A stretch of DNA of 64,000 bases from Planctomycetota bacterium. GTDB lineage: Bacteria > Planctomycetota > UBA1135 > GCA-002748355. The notes beneath the pieces are model-generated. The model searched no databases and was not told the DNA's origin. It was given only the letters and a program-made list of their open reading frames with translations. A program made the position numbers and the translations under genes. This document shows, piece by piece, positions 8,417-18,600 of this stretch. The DNA is taken from contig JALUUL010000085.1 of NCBI GenBank assembly GCA_027021385.1, positions 1 to 64,000 of the forward strand, given 5' to 3'. How positions within the stretch are numbered: position 1 is the first letter of the stretch; the number at the start of each line of letters is the position of its first letter.

Positions 8417-9259
8417 ATGACGCAGGCCGGAAGGCCATGGACCTTTAGGATCGACCGGGAGGGATGGATCGTCCGCTCCACGACGCTCGGGGAACGGGTT
8501 CTCGCGGAGCTTGGGATCCGCGCGGCCGGAGAACTGTGCGATCGGCGTCATGGTCTTCTCGTCCGGGATCGGCCCCTTCGATGGACCGCGAGACTCGAGA
8601 CCCGGGGGGCGGGGACCTGCTTCCTCAAGGCCTATCTCCCGGGAGCCGGGAGGGAGGGCCGGATCCATCCGAGGAAGGCGCCGGCGGAGGTCGAGTTCGA
8701 GGCCCTCCGGAGCGTCGCCGCCCTGGGCGTCGAGGTTCCGACTCCCCTCCTCGCGGCGTGGACGAATCGGGGGGGGAGAGGCGCCTCCTTCTGTCTTCTC
8801 GCCGCGATGCCGGGGGAGGGGAGTCTCGAGGACATGCTCTGCGGGGGAGGACACCGGGACGAACTCGAGCGATGGATCCTCGGCGAGGTCCCCCCCCTGC
8901 TCCGGCGGCTCCACGGAGCGGGCCTCGTGCACCGGGACCTCTATCCGGGACATCTCTGGCTGGTTCGGGGGCTCAAGGGGGCGCCCGGACTCATCGATCT
9001 CGCCCGGGTCCGCCGGCGGACCCGGAGGGCGTGGATCAAGGACCTCGCCTCCCTTCAGGCCGGGCTCACCCCCTACGTCGGGGAAGACCTGAGAGCGCGC
9101 CTGCTCGAGCGCCTCCTGCCCGCGGGGGCGGGGCGCGGCCTCCGGCGTGCGGTCGCGGCCAAGGCCGCGCGGATCCTGAGGCACGCCCCCCGCCACGATC
9201 CTCCGCTCGTGCCCCCGGATCGCCCCGGGGCCTCCTCGGTCTCCGGAGGCGGGGCGTGA
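8417..9259 (+). CDS. RfaP-like lipopolysaccharide core kinase
   Basis: Kinase-like protein of 280 residues. The catalytic loop GLVHRDLYPGHLWL resembles the HRDCYxxHFLL loop of the LPS core heptose kinase RfaP/WaaP rather than a protein kinase, and IDLARVRRR stands where the metal-binding DFG would be. An ATP-binding lysine lies in CFLKAYLP. It probably phosphorylates inner-core heptose at the cytoplasmic membrane, consistent with a heptosyltransferase 6 kb away. ATG at 8417 is preferred over 8360 because GGAG sits 7 nt before it. Its stop overlaps the GTG of the next gene, so the two are translationally coupled. Confidence 0.78.
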   Translation: MTQAGRPWTFRIDREGWIVRSTTLGERVLAELGIRAAGELCDRRHGLLVRDRPLRWTARLETRGAGTCFLKAYLPGAGREGRIHPRKAPAEVEFEALRSVAALGVEVPTPLLAAWTNRGGRGASFCLLAAMPGEGSLEDMLCGGGHRDELERWILGEVPPLLRRLHGAGLVHRDLYPGHLWLVRGLKGAPGLIDLARVRRRTRRAWIKDLASLQAGLTPYVGEDLRARLLERLLPAGAGRGLRRAVAAKAARILRHAPRHDPPLVPPDRPGASSVSGGGA

Positions 9260-11313
9260 GGCGGCGGGGCGCGGGAACGGCCGTCCTCTTCCTGCTCCTG
9301 GGGCTTCCCGGTCTCCCGGGAAGCGCTCCCTTCCAGGGGCTTTCCGAACTCCGGAGCCGGATCGAGAAGGAGCGCGGACTTCCGGCCGAGGAGAGGCGGG
9401 AGGCGATTCGGGCCCTCTGCGCCCGCGCGACCCGGGCGGCGCGCCGCCTCGCGCTCGAACTCGCGGCGCGCGAGGAGATCCCCGACCTCGAGGCTCTGCT
9501 GCTCGCGCACGCGGCCGGCCTGCCCGGGATCGAAGCGGAGATGCTTCGGGCCGTCGAGGAGGGGGAGACCTCCGCGATTCGGGACATCGGAGCCCGGTGG
9601 TTCGCCGAGAGGGACGGCGCGCGGGGGCTCGAGGTCCTCGCGGCCCTCCTCGAGGAGTCGTCCGACGGGCGGGTCCGCGTCGCCTGTCTCCGCGCTCTCG
9701 GCAGGGCTTCCGGGAAGGCCGAGGCCGCGATCCTGTTCCGGAAGCGGATCTCAGGCCTCTCCCCGTCGAACCGGCGTGAGGTGTTGCGGGGGCTCTCCGG
9801 GGTCGACACCGCGGTCGTCGCGGCCTTCCGGCGGGAGGCGCTCGAAGATCCCGACCCCAGACTCCGGGGGGAGGCGATCCTGCAGGCCGTGCTGCGGGGG
9901 GACGAGAAGGCCCGCCGCGCCGCGCGGAAGGAGGCTCGGGGGAAGGACCGTGCGCGCATGGCGCCGCAGCTCTTCGAGGCTCTCGCCCACCGGCCGGAGT
10001 CCGCGGATCTCGACCTCATGGCGGGTCTGCGGGCCCTCCGTGTTCCGCGTCAGGCCCTCGAGGAGGGCCGCGTCCTGGAGCGGCTCCGGCGCGAGCCCGT
10101 CGCGCGCGCCTGGGCCGAGGGGGCCGGCGCGGAATCCGGGCTCCTCGAGGCGCGCTGCTTCGCGCTGGCCCTGCTCGAGGGGCTCGAGGGCGGGGAAGCC
10201 GAGGCCGCGATCCTCCGCCTGGCCGCGGATCGCGAACCCTCGCTGCGGATCGAGGCCTACGGGGTTCTCGGGCGCCGGGGGATCCGGAGGGCCGTTCCGC
10301 TCCTCGAGCGAGCGCTCGACCGCGGAAGCGAGGCCGCGCGGGCCGCGGCGCTGGAGGCCCTCTTCGCGCTACGAGGCGGAGAGACCTCCTTCCTCGAGGG
10401 GAGACTGTTTCGGATCGCGAAGTCCGGTCCGGCCTCCCTCCGCCTCCTGGCCCTCGATCTCGCGGCCCGGACCCGGAACCGGGTCTTCCTCTCGCTCCTT
10501 CCCGACCTCTGTCGCGACCGGGACTGGAGGTTCCGGGCCGCCGGCGCGGCGCTGGCCGGGAAGATCCGGGACGCGTCGAGCATCCCCCTCCTGATCCGCG
10601 CCCTCGCGGGGGCCGAGGGGCGGCTCCGCGACGATTTCCGCCGCGCGCTGGCCTCCCTGACCCGTCTCTATTTCATGGACGTCGAGGGCTGGGAGCGCTG
10701 GTGGCGGGATGCCCGGGAGGATTTCGAACTCCCCCCGCCCCCTCCGCCCGGGAACGAGGGCGGGAGGCCGGAACCGGCCGGGGGAACGAAGGCCGTCTTC
10801 TACGGGCTCCCGGTGACGAGCACCCGCGTGGTGTTCTGTCTGGACGTCTCGGGGTCGATGGGGCGGCGCAGGGGGACCGGGGCGACGCGTTTCGAGATCG
10901 CGAAACGCGAACTCCGAAACGCGCTCGAGCGGGCTCCGGCGGAAAGCCGGGTCAACTTGATCTTCTTCGATCGGGAGGTCCGTCCCTTCGCGAAGAGCCT
11001 CCGGCCTCTCCGGCGTCGAGGCGTGCTCGAAAGGATGAAGGCCTTTCTCGCGAAGATCCGCCCGGTCGGGGGGACGAACCTCTTCGGAGCCCTCGAGACC
11101 GCCTTCGCAGATCCGGAGGTCGACACGATCTTCCTCCTGAGCGACGGGGAGCCGAGCGCCGGGAGGATCCTCGATCCCGAGACGATCGCGGCCGAGATCC
11201 GCCGGCGGAACCAAAGCCGCCGGATCGTTCTCCACTGCATCTCGATCGGTGGCGACGGCTCGCTGCTCCGCCGTCTCGCGAGGGAGAGCGGAGGCCGCTT
11301 CGTCCGGAGATGA
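9256..11313 (+). CDS. Exported HEAT-repeat and von Willebrand A domain protein
   Basis: A 685-residue protein with an N-terminal signal sequence (about 1-27), a long alpha-helical region of HEAT/Armadillo-type repeats (about 40-490) and a C-terminal von Willebrand A domain (from about 525). The MIDAS metal site is complete: DVSGS (530-534), Thr in GGTNL (607) and Asp in LLSDGEP (630), so it should bind Mg or Mn and a ligand. The start is GTG at 9256, 6 nt after GGAGG and overlapping the upstream kinase stop as GTGA. Such proteins are common and mostly uncharacterised in Planctomycetota. Its coupling to an LPS-kinase-like gene hints at an envelope role; that is inference. Confidence 0.85.
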   Translation: MRRRGAGTAVLFLLLGLPGLPGSAPFQGLSELRSRIEKERGLPAEERREAIRALCARATRAARRLALELAAREEIPDLEALLLAHAAGLPGIEAEMLRAVEEGETSAIRDIGARWFAERDGARGLEVLAALLEESSDGRVRVACLRALGRASGKAEAAILFRKRISGLSPSNRREVLRGLSGVDTAVVAAFRREALEDPDPRLRGEAILQAVLRGDEKARRAARKEARGKDRARMAPQLFEALAHRPESADLDLMAGLRALRVPRQALEEGRVLERLRREPVARAWAEGAGAESGLLEARCFALALLEGLEGGEAEAAILRLAADREPSLRIEAYGVLGRRGIRRAVPLLERALDRGSEAARAAALEALFALRGGETSFLEGRLFRIAKSGPASLRLLALDLAARTRNRVFLSLLPDLCRDRDWRFRAAGAALAGKIRDASSIPLLIRALAGAEGRLRDDFRRALASLTRLYFMDVEGWERWWRDAREDFELPPPPPPGNEGGRPEPAGGTKAVFYGLPVTSTRVVFCLDVSGSMGRRRGTGATRFEIAKRELRNALERAPAESRVNLIFFDREVRPFAKSLRPLRRRGVLERMKAFLAKIRPVGGTNLFGALETAFADPEVDTIFLLSDGEPSAGRILDPETIAAEIRRRNQSRRIVLHCISIGGDGSLLRRLARESGGRFVRR

Positions 11314-11331
11314 GAGCCTTAGGAAGGGCTC
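11314..11331. terminator. Small hairpin between convergent vWA and tex genes
   Basis: GAGCCTT and AAGGGCTC flank a 3-nt loop with one bulged G. The structure fills the 16-nt gap and touches the tex stop codon. No T-run follows on either strand, so termination activity is uncertain. Confidence 0.25.
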
Positions 11332-14059
11332 AGACGAAGCCCTCGCCCATGCCCGGGGTCTCTTCCGCGCTCTCCTCGGGGGATTCCTTCTGGGTCCCTG
11401 TGCCGTCCTTCGAGGGGACTTCCGGAGGGGTCTCCCCGCCCCCGCCTTCCACCGGCGCCTCGTCCGAGGACGGAGCGCCTTCCGGTGTCTCGGGGGGCTT
11501 CGAAGGCTCGTCGGGGGTCTTGGCCTGCAGGAGGTCGGCGAGGGCGCCGAGGCTCTTGAGTTCGCCCTTGAAGCCGCGGTCTTCCTTGACGGCCTTGTCG
11601 AGGTCCTCGCTCTCGACCGTGTAGGACTTGCCGCGGGGGGGACGGTCCTGGGAGAAGCGGGCGCGGTCCCCCCCTCCGCCGCGGCGGAACCCCCTCTCCG
11701 TCCCTTCCCTGGCCTCGCGGCCCGCGGGGCGTCCCCGCCCGCCCGGCCGCCGGCCGTCCCTGCCGCCGCGCCGTTCGCGTTCAACATGCCGCGCCCCGCG
11801 GTTCCGTCCTCGTTCGACCTGCTCCCCGGAACCGGGCCGGACGACGACCGCGCCGGGCTTCCTCTTACCTTCCGCGAGGTCGCCGAGCGTCCTCGGGACC
11901 TTGCGGATCTCCCCACTGCGCATCGTCAACGAGAGCCTTCCGGCCGCGACGTCGACATCGAGGACCCGAACCCGGACGACCTGGCCGATCCGGACCAGCC
12001 GGTGCGGGTCTCGGGGTCCGTCCTCGCTCATCTCGGAGACGTGAAGGAGGCCTCCCGGAGGGACTCCGACGTCGACGAAGGCGCCGAAGTCCGTCATGCG
12101 GGTGACCCGGCCGACCAGGGCCTGGCCCATCTCGAGGTCCTCGAGCCGTCGCCGGTCCTTCGGGAAGTCGAGGATCTCGAATCGGGGGCGGGGATCGCGG
12201 AACGGACGGCGGATCTCGTCGAGGACCGCGCGGAACTCGCGTTCGGGGAGGTCCTCCTTCTCGAGCACCCGTTCGTCGAGGCGATCCAGGGTTTCCGGAG
12301 CCTGGAGGAGCTGACCGGTGCTGAGGCCCAGGCTGGCCGCGATGCGTTCGACGAGGTCGTAGCGGGACGGCGGGAGGCGGGTCGCGTCGAGCGGGTTCGT
12401 GCTCTGCGTGTATTTGAGGAAGGGTGCGGCCTGTTCGTAGGAACGCTCGTCCAGGACGCCCTGCGCGACGAGGGAAGCGAGGTCGGGCATGCCCTCCCCG
12501 CTGTTGCGCAGCTTTGCGATCTTCTGAGCCTTTTGGGGGTCCAGACCCGCAATCTTCGCAAGCACGTCGGTCCGGACGGTCCGGAGGTCGACGCCGACCT
12601 CGTGCAGGACCGATTCGCGGACGTCCTCAAGGAGGGTGCGGAACAGGCTCGGCCGGATCTCTTCCTGGCCGGGTCCGAGGGGGATCAAGTCGGGTTCGAG
12701 CCCGCACCATTCGGCGAGGGGATCCTGCGCCCGGCGCGCGAGGATCGCCGCCTTCCTCGTCCGGAGGTCATGGCGGTCGTGGGCGCGGTGAGCGAGCTGC
12801 GTCGCCCCGGCCTCTTCGATGGTCAGGATCTGTGGCCGGGTCTCGGCCTCGGCGAAGGCTTCCATCAGGAAGGCCTCAACCTCGCGGCAGCCCGGCCCGC
12901 CGCCGAGGGCAAGGACCGTGACCTCATGGCGGTTCGCGAGATCGAGGATCCGGCGGGTGGATTCTTCCTTCTGCTCGACCTTCAAGGGATGGAGGTTGCA
13001 TCCCTCGAGGATCACGCCTCCTTCGTTGACCACGACCGCCCTCGTCGGCTTGCGGATCGCGGGGAGGACGCCGCAGACCTTGATCCGCCCGACCGGGGAG
13101 GCCATCAGGAAGTCGCGGTAGTGCCTTGCGAAGACGCGGATGCCCCCGCGGTCCGCGCGGTCCTTGACCTGCCGGTGCACGGCGCGCTCCAGCGGCCCCT
13201 TCAGCCGTTCGTGCCAGCATTCGCGGAGAACGGAATCGAAGAAGCTCCGCAGGGGATCGGCCGGATCCTCGAGTCCCTTGCAGAAGAGGCCGGTCAGGAT
13301 GAAGTGCGCCTTTTCCTCCGGCATGCCGAAGTGGAGGTCGAAGTAGCCCTTTCGTGCGGCCTTCTGGAGGTTCAGGAAATCGCGCCAGTGCACCTGCCCC
13401 ATCGGCCTCGTGAAGTCGGTGTAGCGCCGGAGTTCGCGGGGCGGGGTTTTGCCGCCTTTCGCGGCCCGGGCCCGGACCTCGCAGTGCGCGAGCAGGGCCT
13501 CGATCGCCGCGGAGTCCTGTGCGATCGTCTCGCGCAGGATCACGCGCGCGCCCGCGAGCGCGGTTTCCGCGTCGGGAACTCCCTTGCCCTCCCCGGCGAA
13601 TTCGGCGGCGAGATCCGCCGGAGTCGCCCCTTCGGGGAGATCGCGGGCGAGAAGGCGCCGCGCCAGCGGGCCGAGTCCCCGCCGGATCGCCTCGACCGCG
13701 GGGCTCGGGGGGTCGCCGAGCATCGGAAGGAAGAGTTCGTCGAGGAGTTCGATGTCCCGGCACGCGAGGATCCGCGCGCAGAAGTCCTCGTCGAGCAGGT
13801 CCTTTTCTCGCGCACGTGCGAGAAGGACGCTCTTCCGTTCTTCGAGCATCCGCAGTTCGTTCAGGCGTTCGCGGATCTCGTACATCCGGCGTTCGGGCAT
13901 GCCCCGAACCTCTTTCCGGAGGAAGCGCGAGATGTAGGGGATGCGCCAGCCGTCCTCCATCGCCTCGAGGAGGGCGAGAACGGCCTCGGGCGGAGAATCG
14001 AATTCGTGGAAGAGCCTCGAGGTGATGCGCTCGGTCGTCGTGGGGATCTCGATGGTCAT
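11330..14059 (-). CDS. tex: Tex-family RNA-binding transcription accessory protein
   Basis: Conserved nucleic-acid-binding protein of 909 residues. Order: N-terminal helical Tex domain, a YqgF/RNase H-like domain in the middle, helix-hairpin-helix segments (KIAGLDPQKAQKI), and an S1 RNA-binding domain (about 640-715: GRVTRMTDFGAFVDVG, LLHVSEMS). Family members associate with RNA polymerase and RNA. The chosen ATG (14059) gives the usual N-terminus TTTERITSRLF. Unusual here is a 190-residue tail after S1: an Arg/Gly-rich part (about 748-803), then an acidic, Pro/Glu-rich end. Tex proteins normally end soon after S1, so the tail may be an extra RNA-binding or partner-recruiting region. Confidence 0.93.
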   Translation of the reverse strand: MTIEIPTTTERITSRLFHEFDSPPEAVLALLEAMEDGWRIPYISRFLRKEVRGMPERRMYEIRERLNELRMLEERKSVLLARAREKDLLDEDFCARILACRDIELLDELFLPMLGDPPSPAVEAIRRGLGPLARRLLARDLPEGATPADLAAEFAGEGKGVPDAETALAGARVILRETIAQDSAAIEALLAHCEVRARAAKGGKTPPRELRRYTDFTRPMGQVHWRDFLNLQKAARKGYFDLHFGMPEEKAHFILTGLFCKGLEDPADPLRSFFDSVLRECWHERLKGPLERAVHRQVKDRADRGGIRVFARHYRDFLMASPVGRIKVCGVLPAIRKPTRAVVVNEGGVILEGCNLHPLKVEQKEESTRRILDLANRHEVTVLALGGGPGCREVEAFLMEAFAEAETRPQILTIEEAGATQLAHRAHDRHDLRTRKAAILARRAQDPLAEWCGLEPDLIPLGPGQEEIRPSLFRTLLEDVRESVLHEVGVDLRTVRTDVLAKIAGLDPQKAQKIAKLRNSGEGMPDLASLVAQGVLDERSYEQAAPFLKYTQSTNPLDATRLPPSRYDLVERIAASLGLSTGQLLQAPETLDRLDERVLEKEDLPEREFRAVLDEIRRPFRDPRPRFEILDFPKDRRRLEDLEMGQALVGRVTRMTDFGAFVDVGVPPGGLLHVSEMSEDGPRDPHRLVRIGQVVRVRVLDVDVAAGRLSLTMRSGEIRKVPRTLGDLAEGKRKPGAVVVRPGSGEQVERGRNRGARHVERERRGGRDGRRPGGRGRPAGREAREGTERGFRRGGGGDRARFSQDRPPRGKSYTVESEDLDKAVKEDRGFKGELKSLGALADLLQAKTPDEPSKPPETPEGAPSSDEAPVEGGGGETPPEVPSKDGTGTQKESPEESAEETPGMGEGFV

Positions 14060-14426
14060 GATCCTATCCGTGGACCGCGGGGAGCTTCGGTCGAGCAATC
14101 GAGTCGGGGCATCCGTAGGGCTCCATGCGGTCGCGGGTGGCGGGAACGGAAGCGGATGCTCCTCGAAGACCGATCGGCGCGCATCATAGCCGCCCCCCGA
14201 GAAGCAGGGAACCGCGCGGAGAACGGTGGGGTATGGAGCTTCGGGGCCCGGGGAGGCGAAGGAACGGGGAGGAGGCCGTCCTTGCCGTCCATCCGGACTT
14301 CGGGAAGGATCTCCGGATCCCGCCGCCGGGATCCTCGTTCCCTTGCAGGATCGAAGGGGAACGCGGAAGGGGCCGCCGGCCTTTCGGCGGAGGGGTGGAC
14401 GGAACCGGTGGAGGGAGAGGAACGGC
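14060..14426. other. Divergent intergenic region with a candidate tex promoter
   Basis: No gene is visible in these 367 bp between tex (minus) and the heptosyltransferase gene (plus). On the minus strand TATGAT (14188-14183) is a good -10 with a weak TTCCCT -35 (14211-14206) 17 bp upstream, which would give tex a leader of roughly 115-120 nt. On the plus side only a Shine-Dalgarno-like purine run (14410-14422) before ATG 14427 is clear. Confidence 0.35.
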
Positions 14427-15539
14427 ATGAAGAGCACGAGGTTTCCGGATCTCCGGCCCGAGAACTGGCGCAAGGTCCTCGTGCGGGCCCCGAACTGGTT
14501 GGGCGACGTGATCATGGCGACCCCGGCCTTCGCGCGGATCCGTTCCTGGGCGATCGGAGCCGAACTCGTCTGCGGCCTGCGCCCGGGCCATCGCCCGATC
14601 CTCGGCGGGAGCAAGTCCTTCGACCGGCTTCTGCCCCTTCCGGCGCGGAAGGGGCTTCGCGGCTTCCGTGCGGAGGTCCGGACCCTTCGGAAGGAGGGAT
14701 TCGATGCGGTCGTCCTCTTTCCGAACTCCGTCTCCTCGGCCTTGAGCGCGACCTTCGCCGGAATCGGGGTCCGGGTCGGCTACACCCGGGGCCGGCGTCT
14801 GTGGATCACACACGGGCTGCGGGCGAAGACCCGGAAGCGCCGGCGGATCGGCGGCCGCGGGCCGCGCCGTGAACCGATTCCGATGATCGACTATTGGTTC
14901 GCCCTCCTCGACGCCCTGGGCATGCCCGAGGTCGAGCCAAAGCCGATCCTTCGCGTCACCGGGGAGGAGGAGGAAGCCGCGCGGGAGAAACTTGGGGAAC
15001 TCGGCCTCGCCCCACGGGGAAGACTGCTGCTCCTGAATCCCGGCGCGGCCTTCGGCCCGACGAAACTCTGGTCGCCCGAGCGCTGGGCGGCTCTCGGTGC
15101 GGCCCTGGCCTCCGACCTCGGAGAGGGGGATCTCGTGCTGATCCTGACCGGCCCAGGGGAGGACCGGCTGGCCGAGGCCATCCTCCGGGACCTCCCGCCC
15201 GGTCTCCCGATCCGCGCCGCCCTCGACCCGCCGATTCCGCTCGGGCCGTTGAAGGCGGTCGTCCGTCGGGCCGAGCTGATGGTCACGACCGACTCGGGAC
15301 CACGGCACATCGCCGTGGCCTTCGACGTCCCCCACGTCGTTCTCATGGGGCCGACGCACCCGGGCTACACGGCGAGGAACCTCGAGTTCGCGACCGTCCT
15401 GCGCAAGGAGGTGGACTGCGGACCCTGCCACCTGCAGACCTGTCCCCTCGATCATCGCTGCATGGAGGGACTCGAGACTGCGGAGGTCCTCGCCGCCTGC
15501 CGGGAGACCCTGACCCGGAGATCCCGGGCAGGGACCTGA
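14427..15539 (+). CDS. waaF: Glycosyltransferase family 9, ADP-heptose:LPS heptosyltransferase II
   Basis: Adds a heptose to the LPS inner core at the cytoplasmic face of the membrane. The 370 residues open with the family hallmark PNWLGDVIMATPA (about 22-34). Later come the nucleotide-sugar site NPGAAFGPTKLWSP and the DSGPRHIAVA segment with GPTHP following. The C-terminal CGPCHLQTC cluster is seen in many WaaF-type enzymes. GAGAGGAA precedes the ATG at 14427; the frame extends upstream but only this start gives the right N-terminus. The class (heptosyltransferase I, II or III) is assigned from the N-terminal motif and is less sure than the family. Confidence 0.87.
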   Translation: MKSTRFPDLRPENWRKVLVRAPNWLGDVIMATPAFARIRSWAIGAELVCGLRPGHRPILGGSKSFDRLLPLPARKGLRGFRAEVRTLRKEGFDAVVLFPNSVSSALSATFAGIGVRVGYTRGRRLWITHGLRAKTRKRRRIGGRGPRREPIPMIDYWFALLDALGMPEVEPKPILRVTGEEEEAAREKLGELGLAPRGRLLLLNPGAAFGPTKLWSPERWAALGAALASDLGEGDLVLILTGPGEDRLAEAILRDLPPGLPIRAALDPPIPLGPLKAVVRRAELMVTTDSGPRHIAVAFDVPHVVLMGPTHPGYTARNLEFATVLRKEVDCGPCHLQTCPLDHRCMEGLETAEVLAACRETLTRRSRAGT

Positions 15540-15604
15540 CGCGGACGGCCCGGACGCTATCCTGTTTCGTCCGCTCCCGACCCGAGGTCTCCCGAGAAAT
15601 CGCT

Positions 15605-18600
15605 ATGGAACCGACCCGCCGTCCGGCCCGGGGAACCGCTTTCGGGTTCCTGGTCCTGGCTCTGTCCCTCTGCGGTACCGACCTCTCCGCCCGGAGTCTA
15701 CGGACCCCGGCCCCCCAGGGGCTCGAGGTGGCGGGAAAGCAGGGATTCGGCATCCCGAAGTCGAAGGGGGGGATTCTCGGCAAGGGGAAGAAGAAGGGAG
15801 GGCTCATCCTGCCCGGCGGGAAGAGGCGCACGACGGGGAAGAAGAGGGACGGAATCCTGGAGGGCGGAGGGCAGGGGGCGAAGGCCCTGGCCATGGCGCG
15901 GAGCGGAGGGATCGACGCCTTCCTTCAAGCTCTCGTCGAGACCCGCGCCCCGACCGTCGAGGAATGCGTCGCTCGCTACTCCCTGCTCTCGGAGAAGGAC
16001 CGGCGGGATCTCGAGGTCAAGGCCTACCGCCTTCCGCCGAAGGGTGTAGCGCGCCTGGCCCGCCTGTGGGCGGCGCTTCCCGAACCTCGCGGCCTTCCCG
16101 TTCTCCATGCCCTCTTGCGCGGCCGGGACCTCGGAAGTTCGACCTCGACCGTCGTGCGCGCCCTCCTCGATTTGAGCGGACCTCGTGCTCGGGCCGCCGC
16201 CTTCTCGCTCCTGGAGAGCGACAGGAAGAGGGTCCGCGGGGCGGCGGAACTCCACCTCGCCGAAAGCCCGCGGGGTGAGGATCTCGAGCGGCTCACCGCC
16301 CTCTGCCGCCACAAGAGCAAGGGAACCCGCCTGGCGGCCCTCCGCCTCCTCGGCCGCTGGCTCCGTGAGGACCCGGACCTCGATCTCCGGCCCCTCGCGG
16401 CCCTCCTGAAGCACGGGGATCCCGCGATGCGCGCCCTCGCGGTCCGGATATTGGCCTCGATCGGGGTCCGGGCCGTCCCCGCCTTGAAGCCCTGGGTCGC
16501 GAAAGGACTTCGGACCGAGGCGTCCCGGTTGGCCGCCCTGCTCCTTTCCGAGTCGGAACTCCGAAGCGGCCAGGCCCTCCTTCCGGACGAGGTCCTTGCG
16601 GCGGGTCTCGAACTCCGAAGGGCCGGCAGACCCTTCGATCGGCAATTGGCCGCGATCCTCGCGGGGACCCGGCTCTTCCTGGATCCCGAGGTCTCCCTTC
16701 ACGGCCGGGACGGGGGAGCGCAGGACCCGCGGCGGGTCTGCGAGGATCTCGTCCGGGCGGTCGAGGTCCGGAGCTTCTTCACGGAGATGCCGCTCTGCCA
16801 TCGGATGATCGTCCTCAGACTCCGCCTGTTGAGCGGGGAGGATTTCGGAATCGACCACCTGCGCTGGAGCGCCTGGTGGAAGGAGACGAAGCACGGGTTC
16901 CTTCCGTTCCGGAAGGATGCGCCCGACGAGGGGCCTGCGCTGGACCGCAGCTTCCTCGTCTATCGGGAGAGCGGAAAGCCGCGTTTCGTCCTGATCGGAC
17001 CGGAGACGGAGGAGTCGGCGGTTCCCGGGGCCCCGATCCGCTTCCGCCTGACTCGTTCCGCGATGGGAAAGCTGCGGCGGGATCTCGAACTCCGCGGCTT
17101 CCTGAACCTGGCCGCGCGCCTCGAGGAGACGGCCGATCTCCCCGAGACCGCGAAGATGGATTTCGTATGGGCCTCGGGCCGCTGCCGCGACGGGTTCACC
17201 GGGAAGGACTCGCTCAGGCTGCGCTCCCTGCTCGGCGTCTGCGAGGAGGTTCTCGAGCGGGAGGCCTGGCAGGACTTCGCTCCGCGGAACCTGTCGGCCT
17301 CCGCCCGGTTGCAGTGGTGGCGCCGGAACGAGGGCGACCTCGGGGGCCGTCTCGAGGATCCGCGCCGCCGGAGTCGCGTCCTGGATCTCTGCATCGACGC
17401 CTTCGGGAGCCTCGAGGGCGCGGCCCGCCGCCGGGCCCTCGGCCTTCTCCTCGAGGAGTCCAGGGATCCGGCGCGGCTTCTCGACACAGGGCGCGCGAAG
17501 CGGCTGCTCGAGGCGGCGACGAAGACCTCGATCCGGGGCGAGGACCTCGCCTCCCTGATGGAGGTCCTCGCGCAGACGGCCGAGCCCGGGATCTTCGCTT
17601 TCCTCCTGGACCTCCTCGACGCGAATCCCGAACTCGGGATCCGGGACCGCCTCGCGAGGCTCCTGGCCCTTTCCGACGAAAGGGGGATCGAGATCGCGCT
17701 CCGCCACTCGTCCGCCGCGATCCGCGCGGCGGCCGCGGCCGAGGCCGGACGCCTGCGGGGGCCGAGGATCCGCGAACTCCTGGTCGAGTCCTTGAAGGAC
17801 GAGGACCCGGAAGTCCGCGCGCGGGCGGCGGAGAGCTGCGGGCGGCTCGGCGATCCGGCTGTATTGGAGCCCCTCTCCGCCCGTCTGGGGGACCGGGACG
17901 ACCGGGTCCGACACGCGACGATGGTCGCCCTCGGGCGGCTCGGCGGGAAGGGGGTCTACGAGACCCTCTGGAAGGCCTCCTCGGAACGGAAGGCGGGAGA
18001 CCAACTCTTCGCCGTCCGGGGCTTGAGTCTCCTCGACGATTCCAGGGTCGGAGAGGGTCTCTTGAGGATCGCGATCGCCCACTACCCCAAACCGGTCGGC
18101 CTCCAGGCCCTCCAGGGGCTGCGAGGACGGGGCGGGCCGGACCTGCGCCGGGCCCTGCGCAAGAGCCTCGACGGAGTGCGGGCCGGTCCCCTCCAGCGCG
18201 AACTCCTGATGCTCCTCGGTGAGATGCAGGATCCTTACGTCTTCCCGAGGATCCTCTCGTTCCTGGCCTCGGGGACCGCGACGCTGCGCGCCTGCCGGAT
18301 TCTCGCCGACATCTCGGGAGTCGATCACTGCGACGCGAAGAACCGCGTCGAACGCTATCAGGCCTGGTGGAACGAGCACGCGAAGGACGGCCCTGCCCGC
18401 TGGTTCCTCGACGCCCTCGAGGCGGAAGGGTTCCGTACGGACCTGACGCCCGCGGTCCTCGCTCCGGGAGCGGGACTGCGCGTCGTCCGGGAGCTGGCCC
18501 GGGTCCTGGAGAAGGCGAGGAGCAAGAGCCTGCGGCGGATGGCCCTGCGCTGGCTCCGGGAGACCCTGTGGACCGACCTCGGCGGCCTCTCGCCCGAAGC

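Noticed and set aside
8290-8481. 63-residue minus-strand frame upstream of the RfaP-like gene
   Set aside because: It overlaps the kinase start, has no clear ribosome site or family, and could easily be chance.
11249-14872. 1207-codon plus-strand frame opposite tex
   Set aside because: Antisense shadow of Tex, whose domains are unmistakable on the minus strand.
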